DNA of 64,000 bases from Methanobacterium sp964452085 (GTDB lineage: Archaea; Methanobacteriota; Methanobacteria; Methanobacteriales; Methanobacteriaceae): NCBI GenBank assembly GCA_964452085.1, contig CAYVKL010000001.1, positions 310,001-374,000 of the forward strand, read 5' to 3'. A program made the translations under genes and the position numbers. Under the pieces are notes generated by a model. The model saw only the letters and a program-made list of their open reading frames with translations. It searched no databases and was not told the origin of the DNA. Shown piece by piece: positions 48,994-64,000 of the stretch (its first letter is position 1; each line of letters opens with the position of its first letter).

Positions 48994-49097
48994 ATAGTTA
49001 AAAAATAGATTGAGCCTTATTTGGGAGATAATATTATTTAATATAAAAATAAGGGATTTATTTAAAAAAAGAAAAAAAAGATTAATAAATAAAATAT

Positions 49098-49487
49098 TTA
49101 ATTCTCTTGTTGCAGTTCTTTAGGCATTGATTCTGATCGTATTAAGGATCCTAAAACCCCTCCAACAGCTCCAACAATGATTTCAATCACTAGATAGATT
49201 ACAGTTGTGAGTAATATGCTGGTCATATAATTTCCGTAGCCTTGAAGGTATAACATACCAATTAAAATTGCGTTAACTATTATGCTGGAGATTAATCCAA
49301 AAACTGCTCCATTAATGGCTGCGGGTTTCATTTCTTGATCAACCATGAATCCGACCGCAATTCCAGCAAGTAAAAACGATGGAAGTAATAAACTCATACC
49401 CGAAATCATGTCTGATAGGATATAAATTGAAAATACAATGGCAATACCAATTATTATGGGCCTACGTTTGATGATTTCCATATCCAT
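49098..49487 (-). CDS. DUF5518-like membrane protein
   Basis: 129 residues with four membrane helices: IIIGIAIVFSIYILSDMISG, LLLPSFLLAGIAVGFMVD, AVFGLISSIIVNAILIGML and ILLTTVIYLVIEIIVGAVGG, separated by short loops, ending in acidic residues. The pattern matches the DUF5518 group of Methanobacteriales and other archaea; function unknown. GGAGATGATAGA precedes ATG 49487. It lies between the two 72-bp repeats. Confidence 0.7.
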   Translation of the reverse strand: MDMEIIKRRPIIIGIAIVFSIYILSDMISGMSLLLPSFLLAGIAVGFMVDQEMKPAAINGAVFGLISSIIVNAILIGMLYLQGYGNYMTSILLTTVIYLVIEIIVGAVGGVLGSLIRSESMPKELQQEN

Positions 49488-49778
49488 TCTATCATCTCCT
49501 TTTTTCTATTAACAGAATTACTCAAAACAAAAACCGGAATTTTCTAATTAAATTCCAATTATGTAAATAGGCAATAGGCTGTTTATTTCAAGTTTTAATC
49601 TCTGATAATCATTTTCGAAAGAATCTTTAAATAATTATGCCCAATTTTAAAATGAAGAAAATAAACTAAAAGTTTTGGCGATTGTTTTTAGGATAGTTTT
49701 GATGAGGATTGATTTAGAAATATTGACATCAAATCTAAATTAAATAGCACCATATCTGGATGTGTAAAAATTACTCAA
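49488..49778. other. Intergenic stretch with no gene
   Basis: AT-rich, nothing coding seen on either strand. It ends at the second copy of the repeat. Confidence 0.4.
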
Positions 49779-49838
49779 TTAAATCAAAAGAACATAGCCA
49801 AAATTTTGCTATCACTATATAGAGCGACCTATCAGAAA

Positions 49839-50330
<492 letters not shown>

Positions 50331-50406
50331 ATTTCTCGCCTTATGAGTAGTATAATGAGATTGAGTATAATGTTTTTTAAATATTCATTTCAAATAATCA
50401 CTATTT

Positions 50407-51231
50407 TCACAGTCGAACTGCAACACCCTTTTGCTTCAAGTACTCCTTCACCACAGGCACAGGGTACTCATCAAAGTGGAAGATGCTGGCAGCTAAAGCT
50501 GCATCTGCTTTACCTTTGACGAAAGCTTCATAGATATGTTCCGGGTTACCACCACCACCCGAAGCAATTATGGGAATATCCAACATTTCACTCATAGTCT
50601 TATTTAAGGGTATATCATAACCATCCTTAGTACCATCACGATCCATGCTGGTTAGGAGAATTTCCCCTGCACCACGCTCCTGGCATTCCATAGCCCACTT
50701 AACAGCATCAATTCCAGTAAATTCACGACCACCATATATGCTGCAGTCATACCAGCAGTATCCCTGCGGAGTTTCTATGAATATATGTTCATCATCTTCT
50801 TTAGGGTCATCTACATAACGGCGTTTGGCATCTATTCCAATGACACAGGCCTGACTCCCCACTACTTTAGATGCTTGGTTAATTAGGTCTGGGTTGTGTA
50901 TGGCGGCAGTATTGGTTGAACATTTATCTGCCCCTGCTTTGAGCATATTAACGTAGTCCTGGGGCTTTCGGATCCCTCCCCCCACACAAATGGGGACGAA
51001 CACGTTTTCAGTTGTGGCTTCAATCACTTCTGCCATGGTTTCCCGGTGTTCATGGGAGGCAGTGATGTCCAGGAAGACTATTTCATCTGCCCCTTCTTCA
51101 TAGTATTTGGTGGCCAGTTCAACTGGTTCTCCAGCGTAGCGGATCTGTTTAAATTCGATTCCTTTAACTACCCGGCCGTGGGGGACGTTAAGGTCACAGT
51201 CCAGGCAGGGTATGATGCGTTTTGCCAGCAT
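50407..51231 (-). CDS. hisF: Imidazole glycerol phosphate synthase subunit HisF
   Basis: Cyclase subunit of the histidine pathway, a (beta/alpha)8 barrel using ammonia from HisH. The two catalytic aspartates are expected in IIPCLDCD (residue 11) and GIDAKRRY (near 130). Phosphate loops: CVGGGIRKPQDYVNML and IIASGGGGNPEHIYEAF near 225. The insert around DDPKEDDEHIFIETPQGYCW makes it about 274 residues, slightly long, a form seen in archaea. ATG 51231 (LAKRIIPCLDCD) is preferred over 51246 because its N-terminus matches the family; TTGGGG lies upstream. It stands apart from other his genes. Confidence 0.96.
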   Translation of the reverse strand: MLAKRIIPCLDCDLNVPHGRVVKGIEFKQIRYAGEPVELATKYYEEGADEIVFLDITASHEHRETMAEVIEATTENVFVPICVGGGIRKPQDYVNMLKAGADKCSTNTAAIHNPDLINQASKVVGSQACVIGIDAKRRYVDDPKEDDEHIFIETPQGYCWYDCSIYGGREFTGIDAVKWAMECQERGAGEILLTSMDRDGTKDGYDIPLNKTMSEMLDIPIIASGGGGNPEHIYEAFVKGKADAALAASIFHFDEYPVPVVKEYLKQKGVAVRL

Positions 51232-51471
51232 AAAATTGTTCCCCAATTATTCAAGAAAACTTTTCTTAAAATTATACATAAGATAGGTTCAAATTTCTTT
51301 ATTAGATTCACATCTACCTTTGATCTATCATCATTAAAAAATAGTATACAACAAATTTGCACTGATACATCAGTTAGATTTTATGTAACTCGAATCCTTC
51401 CCCAAAATTTAATCCCTTTAAAAAATAATTTATTAATGAGGCCGGGATAAACTGGGAGTTTAAATGATAAA

Positions 51472-52743
51472 ATGGTTCAGGATCATAAATCATCAAACAT
51501 AAACCCATCAAATATTTCAAAACAAGCAGATTTTCCTCCGCAACTTTTGGAATTTTTAACTGAACTAGCCCGGGCTTTAACATCTGCCGGAATCGCTGTA
51601 ATGTCAATAGAATTCATTTTGAAAAAAATATGCGAAGCTTATGGTGTGAAAGCCGAAGAAGTAATAGATTTTCCCACATTCCTCCTCCTAAAGATTGCTG
51701 ATGGTGATTCAAAAGCCCTGGCAGTCACCGGCCAGAAACCCGGATTACTCCCATTAGACCAGGTTTCAAGATTATATGAATTGATATACCAAGCAGAAGA
51801 AGCTGAAATAACACCCAAAGAGGGAATCCATCGTCTTAATCAAATAATTAATGCCAAACGTCAGCATAATTATATTAAACATATTTTAGGGTATATGCTG
51901 TATTCTATCGGGTTAGGCATGCTTCTTTTACCCACAATTAATGAGCTATTCTTTTGTGGAGCTTTAGGAGCTATTGTGGGGGGGATAATCGGATATTCTG
52001 AAGACAAACCTAAACTTACACTAATTCTACCCGTTTTAACTGCCTTTATCGTGTCCATGATATTCTTTTTTGGAGTTAAACAGGGAATTGTAAATGGATC
52101 TCTAACCATCCTGGTACCTGCACTTTCCTACTTCATCCCTGGGGCAATATTGGCAACTGGAATGTTTGAACTGGCAGCCAACAATGTCATTTCCGGTGCA
52201 AGTCGCCTGGTTCAGGGGGTTGTAATTTTACTACTCCTCTTATTTGGGGTGATAGTAGGCCTTCAGGTAGTGGGATTGTCTCCTGGAGAATACATGGTAG
52301 CTAATCTGGCAGTGCCACTGGGTTGGTGGGCACCCTATGTTGGAATCCTAATTTTCATCCTCGGAATGTATCTATTGATGTCTATAAGAAACAAAGACAT
52401 GTTAGGGGTTTTAATAGTGTTGTTTGCAACTTTTTTGGGACAGCAAGCTGGAAATTACTTGTTAGGTGGCCTTTTTGGAGCATTCATTGGTTCAGCTACT
52501 ATGGCCATGTTGGGAACTTTCCTGGAGCGGTCAAAACTTAAAACACCCTATTATGTATCTATTATACCTGCATTCTGGATTTTAATTCCAGGATCTCTTG
52601 GATTTATCAGTTTAGCTGCCTTAGCCGGGCAAAACTATTCTGCATCCATTGCTAATCTAATTTTGGTGGCATTAACCTTTGTTGCCATCTCTATGGGGTT
52701 ATTAATCGGTGCAGTGATTGCAGATCCGTTAAAAATAGAGTAA
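51472..52743 (+). CDS. ThrE-type threonine/serine exporter family membrane protein
   Basis: 423 residues. The cytoplasmic N-terminal DUF1212 part has LTELARALTSAGIAVMSIEF and YGVKAEEVIDFPTFLLLKIA; the membrane part has about ten helices, for example LGALGAIVGGIIGYSE-type loops, TFAFIVSMIFFFGVK-like segments, and LVPALSYFIPGAILATGMFE, AGASRL-type motif AASNNVISGASRL region in the middle, and a C-terminal ThrE_2-like half. Both ThrE halves are fused in one polypeptide, as in the bacterial exporter. It is the single gene between hisF (divergent) and the UbiB gene. Actual substrate is not determined. Confidence 0.85.
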   Translation: MVQDHKSSNINPSNISKQADFPPQLLEFLTELARALTSAGIAVMSIEFILKKICEAYGVKAEEVIDFPTFLLLKIADGDSKALAVTGQKPGLLPLDQVSRLYELIYQAEEAEITPKEGIHRLNQIINAKRQHNYIKHILGYMLYSIGLGMLLLPTINELFFCGALGAIVGGIIGYSEDKPKLTLILPVLTAFIVSMIFFFGVKQGIVNGSLTILVPALSYFIPGAILATGMFELAANNVISGASRLVQGVVILLLLLFGVIVGLQVVGLSPGEYMVANLAVPLGWWAPYVGILIFILGMYLLMSIRNKDMLGVLIVLFATFLGQQAGNYLLGGLFGAFIGSATMAMLGTFLERSKLKTPYYVSIIPAFWILIPGSLGFISLAALAGQNYSASIANLILVALTFVAISMGLLIGAVIADPLKIE

Positions 52744-52847
52744 TCATATTTAAACACAAAAATGAATTGTTGAGAACATCACAATGATGGATATGAAGTA
52801 TATTTGTAAATGATATAAAATCATTACATCAATAAGGGGTTCGTAAT

Positions 52848-54509
52848 ATGATGCCATTTTCCAAGAAAAAAGTAGATTACCCGCGTTTAAAAGAAATCAT
52901 CCAGTTACTGGCTAAATACCGGTTTGATAATCTGGTGGGTGAGATGGAATTAAAAGGTTCTCGCTGGGGAGATTTGTTGTATAAATATGATTCTAATTTG
53001 GATCTAGATGAAACAGCTCCTGAAAGACTTAGAAAAGTTTTTGAAGAGTTAGGCCCTACTTTTGTCAAACTCGGGCAGATGTTAAGCACCCGTCCGGATC
53101 TGGTGGGCGAAAAGATGGCTGAGGAGTTCACCAAACTTCAGGATGATACTCAACCATTTGATTTTGAAACTGTGAAAATCATTGTGGAAAGCGAACTGGG
53201 CAAACCCTTAAACGAGGTTTTCCAAACATTTGAGGAGGAAAAGTTGGCAGCAGCCTCTATTGGTCAGGTTCATCGAGCAGTTCTCCCTGATGGAACTTTG
53301 GTGGCTGTTAAAGTTCAAAGGCCGGGTATTCAGGACACGGTAGATAAAGATCTGGTAATAATGCATCATCTGGCAGATTTGATCAATAAAAGAGTTCCTA
53401 GTTTAAGGGTTTTCAATGTCCCTGAAATTGTGGAGGAGTTTGATAAATCCATACACAAAGAGATGGACTATGAATTGGAAGCCAGGAATACATTAAATTT
53501 TCAGGCAAATTTCGCAGATGATGAAGGGATTCATGCTCCTCTAATCCTCCCCGAATATTCAACCTCCCTGGTTTTAACCATGGAATTTATCCAGGGAACA
53601 AAGATGAGTGATGTTTTAGAGTCACCAGAAGGATTTGATACTAAGTTATTAGCCGAAAGGGTGGCAAAATCATACTTCCAACAGATACTCATGGATGGTT
53701 TTTTCCACGCAGATCCGCATCCTGGCAACCTGTACGTTTTAGAGGATAACGTGTTATGTTACATTGATTTTGGGATGATGGGACACATTGACCATGAATT
53801 CATGCAGAACCTGGGAGAACTCTTTATCCAAGTCATAGAATACAAGGCAGATGCAATAATCAACCAGCTAATCTACATGGGCATTATTAATGAAAGTATT
53901 GATATAACTGCCCTTAAAAGGGATATAATGGATATTCTGGATCGATATTATGGGGCGAGTCTTAACGACATACACGTGGGCCACATATTGAGTGAACTTG
54001 CTATCCCCCTTATTTTTAAATACGAAGCCAGAATACCGCCTGAATTTACTCTAATAGTCAGGGCAGTTACTTTAATTGAAGAAGTGGCTTATTCTTTGGA
54101 TAGTGAATTCGATGCAACCGCTGAGTTCAAGCCAATGGTCAAAAAGCTCCTCTTACAGAAGTTAAGCCCTAAAAACATGGCAGATTTATTCAAAGACAAC
54201 ATGTTTGAATTGGAGCATCTGGTTAAAAATTTACCCCGAAACATCAACCGATTCATAGCCAAAGTTGAAAATGGAGAAATAAAGGTTAAATATTCCGAAG
54301 ATCTGGCTGAGGATATAGAAAGAACCAGCAATAAGCTGGTGGTGGCTATAATCATTGCAGCCCTATTACTGGGTTCCTCCTGGATAATTCAAATTGATAA
54401 GGGGCCAATGATTTGGGGAATGCCTCTTTTAGGATTTTTGGGTTTTGCAGCAAGTGCAGTGCTAGGTGTGGGCCTAATCATTTATATTCTTCGATATAGA
54501 TCGATTTAA
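52848..54509 (+). CDS. ABC1/UbiB-family atypical kinase
   Basis: 553 residues, ancient kinase-like family (UbiB/COQ8). The diagnostic KxGQ helix is FVKLGQMLSTRPDLV near residue 70; the A-rich nucleotide loop AAASIGQVHRAVLPDGT with AVKVQRPG near 135-155; catalytic HADPHPGNLYV near 286 and metal motif IDFGMMGH near 305. Two C-terminal membrane helices anchor it (VVAIIIAALLLGSSWII and LLGFLGFAASAVLGVGLIIY). In methanogens without ubiquinone, a lipid or isoprenoid cofactor role is possible. GGGG precedes ATG 52848 or 52851. Confidence 0.92.
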   Translation: MMPFSKKKVDYPRLKEIIQLLAKYRFDNLVGEMELKGSRWGDLLYKYDSNLDLDETAPERLRKVFEELGPTFVKLGQMLSTRPDLVGEKMAEEFTKLQDDTQPFDFETVKIIVESELGKPLNEVFQTFEEEKLAAASIGQVHRAVLPDGTLVAVKVQRPGIQDTVDKDLVIMHHLADLINKRVPSLRVFNVPEIVEEFDKSIHKEMDYELEARNTLNFQANFADDEGIHAPLILPEYSTSLVLTMEFIQGTKMSDVLESPEGFDTKLLAERVAKSYFQQILMDGFFHADPHPGNLYVLEDNVLCYIDFGMMGHIDHEFMQNLGELFIQVIEYKADAIINQLIYMGIINESIDITALKRDIMDILDRYYGASLNDIHVGHILSELAIPLIFKYEARIPPEFTLIVRAVTLIEEVAYSLDSEFDATAEFKPMVKKLLLQKLSPKNMADLFKDNMFELEHLVKNLPRNINRFIAKVENGEIKVKYSEDLAEDIERTSNKLVVAIIIAALLLGSSWIIQIDKGPMIWGMPLLGFLGFAASAVLGVGLIIYILRYRSI

Positions 54510-54627
54510 TTTTTAAAATACTCTCAATTTTCCTCAAATCACTATTTTTAAAAATTCCCACATAGTAAAGTATTTAAATTAATATTAGATATCATGCTAT
54601 GGGTAATACTTATTTGGATGGGATAAA

Positions 54628-55242
54628 ATGACTAATAATGCGGAAAATTCCAACATATTTATGGATACGAAACGTCTTGAAACTTTGGTAGACGGTATTT
54701 TTGCAATAGCCATGACTTTACTGGTTCTGGCCTTAACAGTTCCAGATATCAATGGAGTCCTGTCAAATGAAGCCGTTCAAAATTCTCTTTACAACCTCAT
54801 ACCAAGTTTTTACACATTGGTTATGAGCTTCATACTTCTGGCCTTGTTCTGGAGTAATCATCATCGTGCTTTTCATAAGATAAAAGAGATGAATACAGTT
54901 TTGTTATGGATAAATGTAATCTGGCTTTTATTCATAGTCATGGTCCCATTTTCTGCTTCTTTAACTGGAAAATACCCTGAATTTAGCATTTCACACATAA
55001 TTTTCAACTTAAACATGCTGGGAATAGCATTATTCCTGGGTTTGAACTGGTATTATGCAAGTAAGAAAAAATTTATAGATGAAAACGTTGATTCCAGAGA
55101 TATAACCATCACCATCCGGACCAACATTCTTTTCATAGTCATTGCCCTACTTGCATTATCACTTAGCCTTATATTTCCAAGATGGAGTGCTTTAGTGTAT
55201 TTACTAATCTTTCCTTTGGAATATTTGATAGGGAAGATTTGA
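54628..55242 (+). CDS. TMEM175-like potassium channel family (DUF1211)
   Basis: 204 residues, six membrane helices. The first carries the family motif TLVDGIFAIAMTLLVLALTV, a variant of the FSDGVFAIAxTLL pattern, with R-type residue before it (KRLETL). Then YNLIPSFYTLVMSFILLALF, FWSNHHRAFHKIKEMN, TVLLWINVIWLLFIVMVPFS and RSALVYLLIF-type last helix. It would conduct potassium as a dimer or tetramer. Ser of FSDG is replaced by Val, which could matter for selectivity. It lies upstream of tRNA-Arg on the same strand. Confidence 0.85.
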   Translation: MTNNAENSNIFMDTKRLETLVDGIFAIAMTLLVLALTVPDINGVLSNEAVQNSLYNLIPSFYTLVMSFILLALFWSNHHRAFHKIKEMNTVLLWINVIWLLFIVMVPFSASLTGKYPEFSISHIIFNLNMLGIALFLGLNWYYASKKKFIDENVDSRDITITIRTNILFIVIALLALSLSLIFPRWSALVYLLIFPLEYLIGKI

Positions 55243-55374
55243 TATTCATCTAACTGGATTTCAGTTGCAGGGAGGGGTGTTTTCACCCGGAGCGATAAAG
55301 TTTATATGGAGTTGTATCTAAAAAGAATGACACCCATTATAAGTCATTTTTCAAATCAAACTTATTTTTAAAGA

Positions 55375-55459
<85 letters not shown>

Positions 55460-55512
55460 TATTTTAATAATGTCTTTGGTCAAAAAAAATTGTTTTTAAT
55501 TATGCCGCTTAT

Positions 55513-55965
55513 TTATTTGAGATTTTTGTTTGTTGAATCTTTTTCTAAAAGTTCTGATAGGTATCCGTCAGGTTTTCTTTCCAATTTTTTAATCTCTTCA
55601 ACTTTACCAGCCGATTTCTTTTCATCAATATGCAATTTTTTGTGGTGAATTTTTTTACCGGGTTCATGGTCGTCTAAAAGTGCATATGCTGTAGTAAATC
55701 CAGAACCCATACGAACTAATCCCGCTACGGCTGCAGCTTCCATAATTTCTTCTTTGGTTGCACCTGTTTTAAGGGCCAGTTTTTTATTTGCAATGGTGCA
55801 TTGGTCGCAGTTCACTGCAACAGCACATGCCAATCCAATAAGGCTTTTTTCCTTGAGAGTCAGAGCACCATTTTTTAATATTTCAGACGCCAGTTGGGTG
55901 AACGCAGAGTCAACATCGCCACCAACTGCTTCTGTAAACCTATTGGGTCGTGTTTTTTGGTTCAT
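55513..55965 (-). CDS. AhpD-like carboxymuconolactone decarboxylase-family protein
   Basis: 150 residues. The redox CxxC motif is in CAVAVNCDQCTIANKKLALK (CDQC), followed by TGATKEEIMEAAAVAGLVRM as in AhpD/CMD proteins; this chemistry is usually peroxidase partner or thiol-disulfide exchange. The C-terminal stretch from residue 115 on (HHKKLHIDEKKSAGKVEEIK) is a basic extension not in the short family. GGAG precedes ATG 55965. It converges toward tRNA-Arg with about 60 bp between. Confidence 0.88.
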   Translation of the reverse strand: MNQKTRPNRFTEAVGGDVDSAFTQLASEILKNGALTLKEKSLIGLACAVAVNCDQCTIANKKLALKTGATKEEIMEAAAVAGLVRMGSGFTTAYALLDDHEPGKKIHHKKLHIDEKKSAGKVEEIKKLERKPDGYLSELLEKDSTNKNLK

Positions 55966-56068
55966 TTATAAATTTCTCCTTAACCTTTGTTTTTATTCTG
56001 CGATTATCTTTAAACTAAATTTTGAATTTCATAAATAATATCACCATGCATCACTATAAATTAACTTC

Positions 56069-56659
56069 ATGCCCAAACCCAGATCTTCCTTGGATCAGCT
56101 GGATAAAGTTAATGCTAAAGATCGGCGTCAGTGGCACCAGTGGCTAATTGAAAACCATGAAACTTCTCCAGGCATATGGTTAATTTATCATAAGAAGAAT
56201 TCTTCCAATTCTTCAGTGTCTTACGAAGAAGCCGTAGAAGAAGCCCTCAGCTTCGGATGGATTGACAGTAAAGTCAACGCTTTGGATGATGAACGTTACA
56301 TGCAAGTTTTCACACCCAGAAAACCAGGGAGCACTTGGTCAAAGATTAATAAAGAACGGGTGCGTAAACTTGTTAAAAAAGGTCTAATGCAACCTGCAGG
56401 CCTTGAAAAGGTTGAAAACGCTAAAAAGGATGGTTCATGGAATTTTTTAGATGATATCGAGAACCTCGTAATTCCAAAAGATTTAAAAGATGCTTTAGGA
56501 GAAAATGAAACTGCTTTAAATAATTTTGAAGGGTTCGCAAATTCCATTAAAAAACAGATTCTTTACTGGATTGCCAGTGCTAAAAGGCAAGATACAAGAA
56601 ATAAAAGAATTGAAAAAGTGATGGAAGCAGCAATTCGTAATCAAACACCTTTTAATTAG
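56069..56659 (+). CDS. YdeI/OmpD-associated family protein
   Basis: 196 residues. Signature: RQWHQWLIENHETSPGIWLI, SYEEAVEEALSFGWIDSKVN, and MQVFTPRKPGSTWSKINKER, followed by VRKLVKKGLMQPAGLEKVEN. This matches the YdeI group, whose role is uncertain (linked to polymyxin or bacteriocin resistance in bacteria). No signal peptide. No Shine-Dalgarno site is seen, while TATAAATTA lies close upstream, so the message may be leaderless or start elsewhere. Patchy in archaea, so possibly acquired. Confidence 0.88.
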   Translation: MPKPRSSLDQLDKVNAKDRRQWHQWLIENHETSPGIWLIYHKKNSSNSSVSYEEAVEEALSFGWIDSKVNALDDERYMQVFTPRKPGSTWSKINKERVRKLVKKGLMQPAGLEKVENAKKDGSWNFLDDIENLVIPKDLKDALGENETALNNFEGFANSIKKQILYWIASAKRQDTRNKRIEKVMEAAIRNQTPFN

Positions 56660-56723
56660 TATATAGTGAATAATTTAGGGCATGCTTATTAATTTACAAA
56701 ATTGGCATGTTGGGGATGATAAA

Positions 56724-57101
56724 ATGTTTGAAGATAAAAACTTAGAATCTAATGAAGAAAATAATCAAATAATTAGAAACATTAGTGCATATAAAGCAGA
56801 AAAACTGGTAAAAGAAAACAAAGACAACCCTGATTTTGTTATATTGGATGTGAGAACTCCTAAAGAATTTTCAGCAGGCCATTTGAAAGGTGCTTTAAAT
56901 ATGGATTTCTATGCTGAGAACTATCGGGAACAGATAGAAAAGGGTGATAAGGAGAAAAAATACCTTATTTGTTGTGGATCTGGTGTAAGGGGTTCTAAAA
57001 CATTGCAAGCCATGGCAGAAGCCGGATATGTGGAGGTATACAATATTTTAGGTGGAGTGCGAATGTGGGAAATGAGCAAGTTGCCTTTAACTAAAAAATA
57101 G
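56724..57101 (+). CDS. Rhodanese-domain protein, second copy
   Basis: About 125 residues. Rhodanese signature: DFVILDVRTPKEFSAGHLKG and the active-site loop CCGSGVRGSKTLQAMAEAG, ending in YNILGGVRMWEMSKLPLTKK. GGGGATGAT before ATG 56724 sets the start; the longer frame from 56682 is not supported. The C-terminal 20 residues are near-identical to those of the rhodanese at 48146-48475, so the two are paralogs about 8.5 kb apart. It converges on the large helicase gene. Confidence 0.88.
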   Translation: MFEDKNLESNEENNQIIRNISAYKAEKLVKENKDNPDFVILDVRTPKEFSAGHLKGALNMDFYAENYREQIEKGDKEKKYLICCGSGVRGSKTLQAMAEAGYVEVYNILGGVRMWEMSKLPLTKK

Positions 57102-57164
57102 TTCATTTCTCTTATTTATAAAAAATATTCACATTAAATTTCTTTTTTTCCCAATCAATCATCA

Positions 57165-62268
<5,104 letters not shown>

Positions 62269-62386
62269 CAATGATACCTCTCATAACTCGATTGGGCTGG
62301 GAACTAATAATGACATTAATATGATGAGTCATGGTTTATTAAAACTTTATATTAAAACTATCTCATCTTTTACAATCAACTGGCAG

Positions 62387-64000
62387 TCATTCTCTCTGTA
62401 TTGCTTCCTTGAAGAAGCTGGGCACCAAGTTCCTGTAGAGTGGGTTGCGCAGTAACATGCGGAAGTTACCATCTAAGATATAAGTCTCACAATAATCATC
62501 CTCAGCCCTCATTCCACGACCATACGCTTGTAAGAGCGTCATAATTGTTTTATAGGCATACCATGACTGGTCTTGTTGTTTCCTTTGGTTTATCTGGGGA
62601 TCTCCCAAATAGGGGAATGGGATTTTGTAAATAACCTGGAACTGGCATTTTTCGTAGGGTAAATCCACTCCTTCACTCATAGAAGGGCTGACCAGAACCA
62701 TTGGGTCTTTGCTCACTTCAAACTTGCCTAGAATATGTTCCCTGTTTTTGGGATTGTGACTCAATAAACGGGGATTTTTAAGGTTTTTGATAATGTATTG
62801 CTGGCACTTGTAGTTATGGGTGTGAATAAGTCCTTTTTCGTATTTATGGTGTTCTATGATTTTTTCAAGTACGGGTATAGTTTTAGGGGCGGTGCGTTTT
62901 ATAAGGCGGTGTGACATGTTACCCACCAATTTAAGATGGACTGGCCGTGATGATGGGGGGAAAACACTCTTAATTTCAAGTTTATATGTTTCTTCAGGTT
63001 CAATACCAAGCCAATTACAGAATAAATCCTGATCTAAAATTGTAGCACTCATAAAAAGCCGGATATCAGCGTGGTTGAATAATCGGTCGGTTGCATAGGT
63101 GTGAACTCGCAGTGGTTTGAAGGATACTCCTCCGGGACTTGTGTCCACCACCCAGTTATCTGGATTGTTCTCCAAGTTCCGCGAAAGCTCACTTAAGTTC
63201 ATTTTTGTACGATTTATACGGTCTGCTTTGTTTTTAGGAATTCTTTTAAGATCTATGTCCTGATAATCATCATAAAGTGATTCAACAAATAATATCCATT
63301 CTTCCGGTTCTTTTTGGGACATCATACTGGCGGGAATGGTTTTTTTGATTTCACGCTGCAGACTGCGATTGTAAAGATTAACTTCAAGACGACGCATCAG
63401 TTTATCTTCCAGGTTATGGGCCTCATCTAAGACCATGAAATTTCTTTTACCAAAGTGTTTCACATAGTTTAGTTCCAGAAGGGCGTAATCGTAGTTCATT
63501 AATGTTATGGAACTTTCCACGGCCTGGGCTTTCTGATCCCAGTAGCGGCACCGATCATTGGAGCGGAAATAAATGGGGGATCCGAAGGCATCTTGAAATG
63601 CATGCATCTCCCCATCAAATGCTGATTTACCAATCCCGTAATCACAAGCGAATTTCTGGGTGCTGGGAACAGTTTGACAGGTTCCCATATCACAACTAAC
63701 CTCCAAACCCTCATTTTGACATAAAAAGTTTCCACGCCCTTTAACTAGGGGATAACCGAACTCTGCAGCGTACTGTGACTGGAGCTGTTTGGTCATGGTG
63801 AGAATATATGCTGGTTGATATATCCTGGCCAGGGTGGTTGCTACACCTGATTTACCAGTTCCAGTACCGGCTTCCAGAATTATATTGGAGTATCCTCGTT
63901 CGACAGCATCACGGATTTCGGATATTATCTCCAGTTGACCTTCACGAGGTGACTCGAAGGGGAATTTTTCGAGTATATCATCATCAATATCAGGGTACTG
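62387..64000 (-). CDS. XPD/DinG-like Fe-S helicase, partial
   Basis: The frame runs off the right edge, so the N-terminal end is missing; 537 residues are visible. Walker A is LEAGTGTGKSGVATTLARIY, at about 63843-63870. Four cysteines of an Fe-S domain occur in GRGNFLCQNEGLEVSCDMG, CQTVPSTQKFACDYG and DRCRYWDQKA, followed by the FMVLDEAHNLEDKLM box and helicase motifs up to the final RLLSHNPKN and YGRGMRAEDDYC. It belongs to the Rad3/XPD/DinG superfamily that unwinds 5'-3'. No second helicase subunit is needed. It lies 120 bp upstream of the giant helicase gene on the same strand, so co-expression is likely. No conventional start is visible in the window. Confidence 0.9.
   Translation of the reverse strand, partial: QYPDIDDDILEKFPFESPREGQLEIISEIRDAVERGYSNIILEAGTGTGKSGVATTLARIYQPAYILTMTKQLQSQYAAEFGYPLVKGRGNFLCQNEGLEVSCDMGTCQTVPSTQKFACDYGIGKSAFDGEMHAFQDAFGSPIYFRSNDRCRYWDQKAQAVESSITLMNYDYALLELNYVKHFGKRNFMVLDEAHNLEDKLMRRLEVNLYNRSLQREIKKTIPASMMSQKEPEEWILFVESLYDDYQDIDLKRIPKNKADRINRTKMNLSELSRNLENNPDNWVVDTSPGGVSFKPLRVHTYATDRLFNHADIRLFMSATILDQDLFCNWLGIEPEETYKLEIKSVFPPSSRPVHLKLVGNMSHRLIKRTAPKTIPVLEKIIEHHKYEKGLIHTHNYKCQQYIIKNLKNPRLLSHNPKNREHILGKFEVSKDPMVLVSPSMSEGVDLPYEKCQFQVIYKIPFPYLGDPQINQRKQQDQSWYAYKTIMTLLQAYGRGMRAEDDYCETYILDGNFRMLLRNPLYRNLVPSFFKEAIQRE

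Noticed and set aside
55275..55288. Hairpin GGGTG-TTTT-CACCC as a terminator
   Set aside because: No T run follows and it lies in the short gap before the tRNA; kept as chance.

Overview
The window looks like chromosomal DNA of a mesophilic member of the Methanobacteriales, most likely Methanobacterium or a close relative. The evidence is archaeal information-processing genes (Orc1/Cdc6, DP1 of polymerase D, Hef, Kae1-Bud32, ribosomal protein S15), the archaeal phosphomevalonate dehydratase, methanogen cobamide genes, an AT-rich genome with Shine-Dalgarno sites of the GGTGAT/GGAGG type, and several TTG starts. As recalled, the order Kae1-Bud32, RdgB, S15, RecJ-like, then Hef, TrmI, PyrB, Cdc6, origin, CobD, then DP1 and CbiH resembles the region around the origin of Methanothermobacter thermautotrophicus. 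No database search was possible.

Layout. 0-11.8 kb: a cut-off CobT-like gene, tRNA modification, nucleotide sanitation, translation, RecJ-like nuclease, mevalonate pathway, a frameshifted zinc-ribbon gene, then a Hef-TrmI overlapping pair and aspartate carbamoyltransferase. 11.9-14.3 kb: orc1/cdc6 and a well-preserved replication origin with five mini-ORB boxes on each side of an AT-rich core, in opposite orientation. 14.3-22.5 kb: cobamide genes (CobD/CbiB, CbiG, CbiH) interleaved with UPF0147, a class II aldolase, DP1 and unknown proteins. 22.5-27.5 kb: leftward amino acid block with a cysteine-rich class III aminotransferase, DapF, LysA and ArgD. 27.8-34 kb: small membrane proteins, cyclophilin, GAF protein, an AttH/CrtC-like lipocalin protein with membrane neighbours, and an OGG1-type glycosylase. 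34-37.2 kb: cell-surface beta-helix protein and a lipoprotein. 37.5-48 kb: SulP transporter, alpha/beta hydrolase, CoA-transferase, GAP-family transporter, proteasome-like protein and two tandem malic enzymes. 48-50.3 kb: a decayed patch holding a rhodanese gene, a broken pirin gene, and a 72-bp near-identical repeat present twice. 50.4-57.1 kb: HisF, ThrE-type exporter, UbiB-like kinase, TMEM175-like channel, tRNA-Arg(TCG), AhpD-like protein, YdeI-like protein and a second rhodanese. 57.2-64 kb: a 1700-residue DUF4011-type SF1 helicase with a Vsr-like nuclease domain, and an Fe-S XPD/DinG-like helicase cut by the window end.

Most of the window is housekeeping. The parts most worth a second look are the origin architecture, the homopolymer frameshift at 6.65 kb, the decayed 48-50 kb patch, the cysteine-rich aminotransferase, the AttH/membrane protein cluster at 30-33 kb, the C-terminal anchor of the beta-helix protein, and the giant helicase-nuclease beside an XPD-like helicase. 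Several gene starts are set here by Shine-Dalgarno position and are shorter than the longest open frame.
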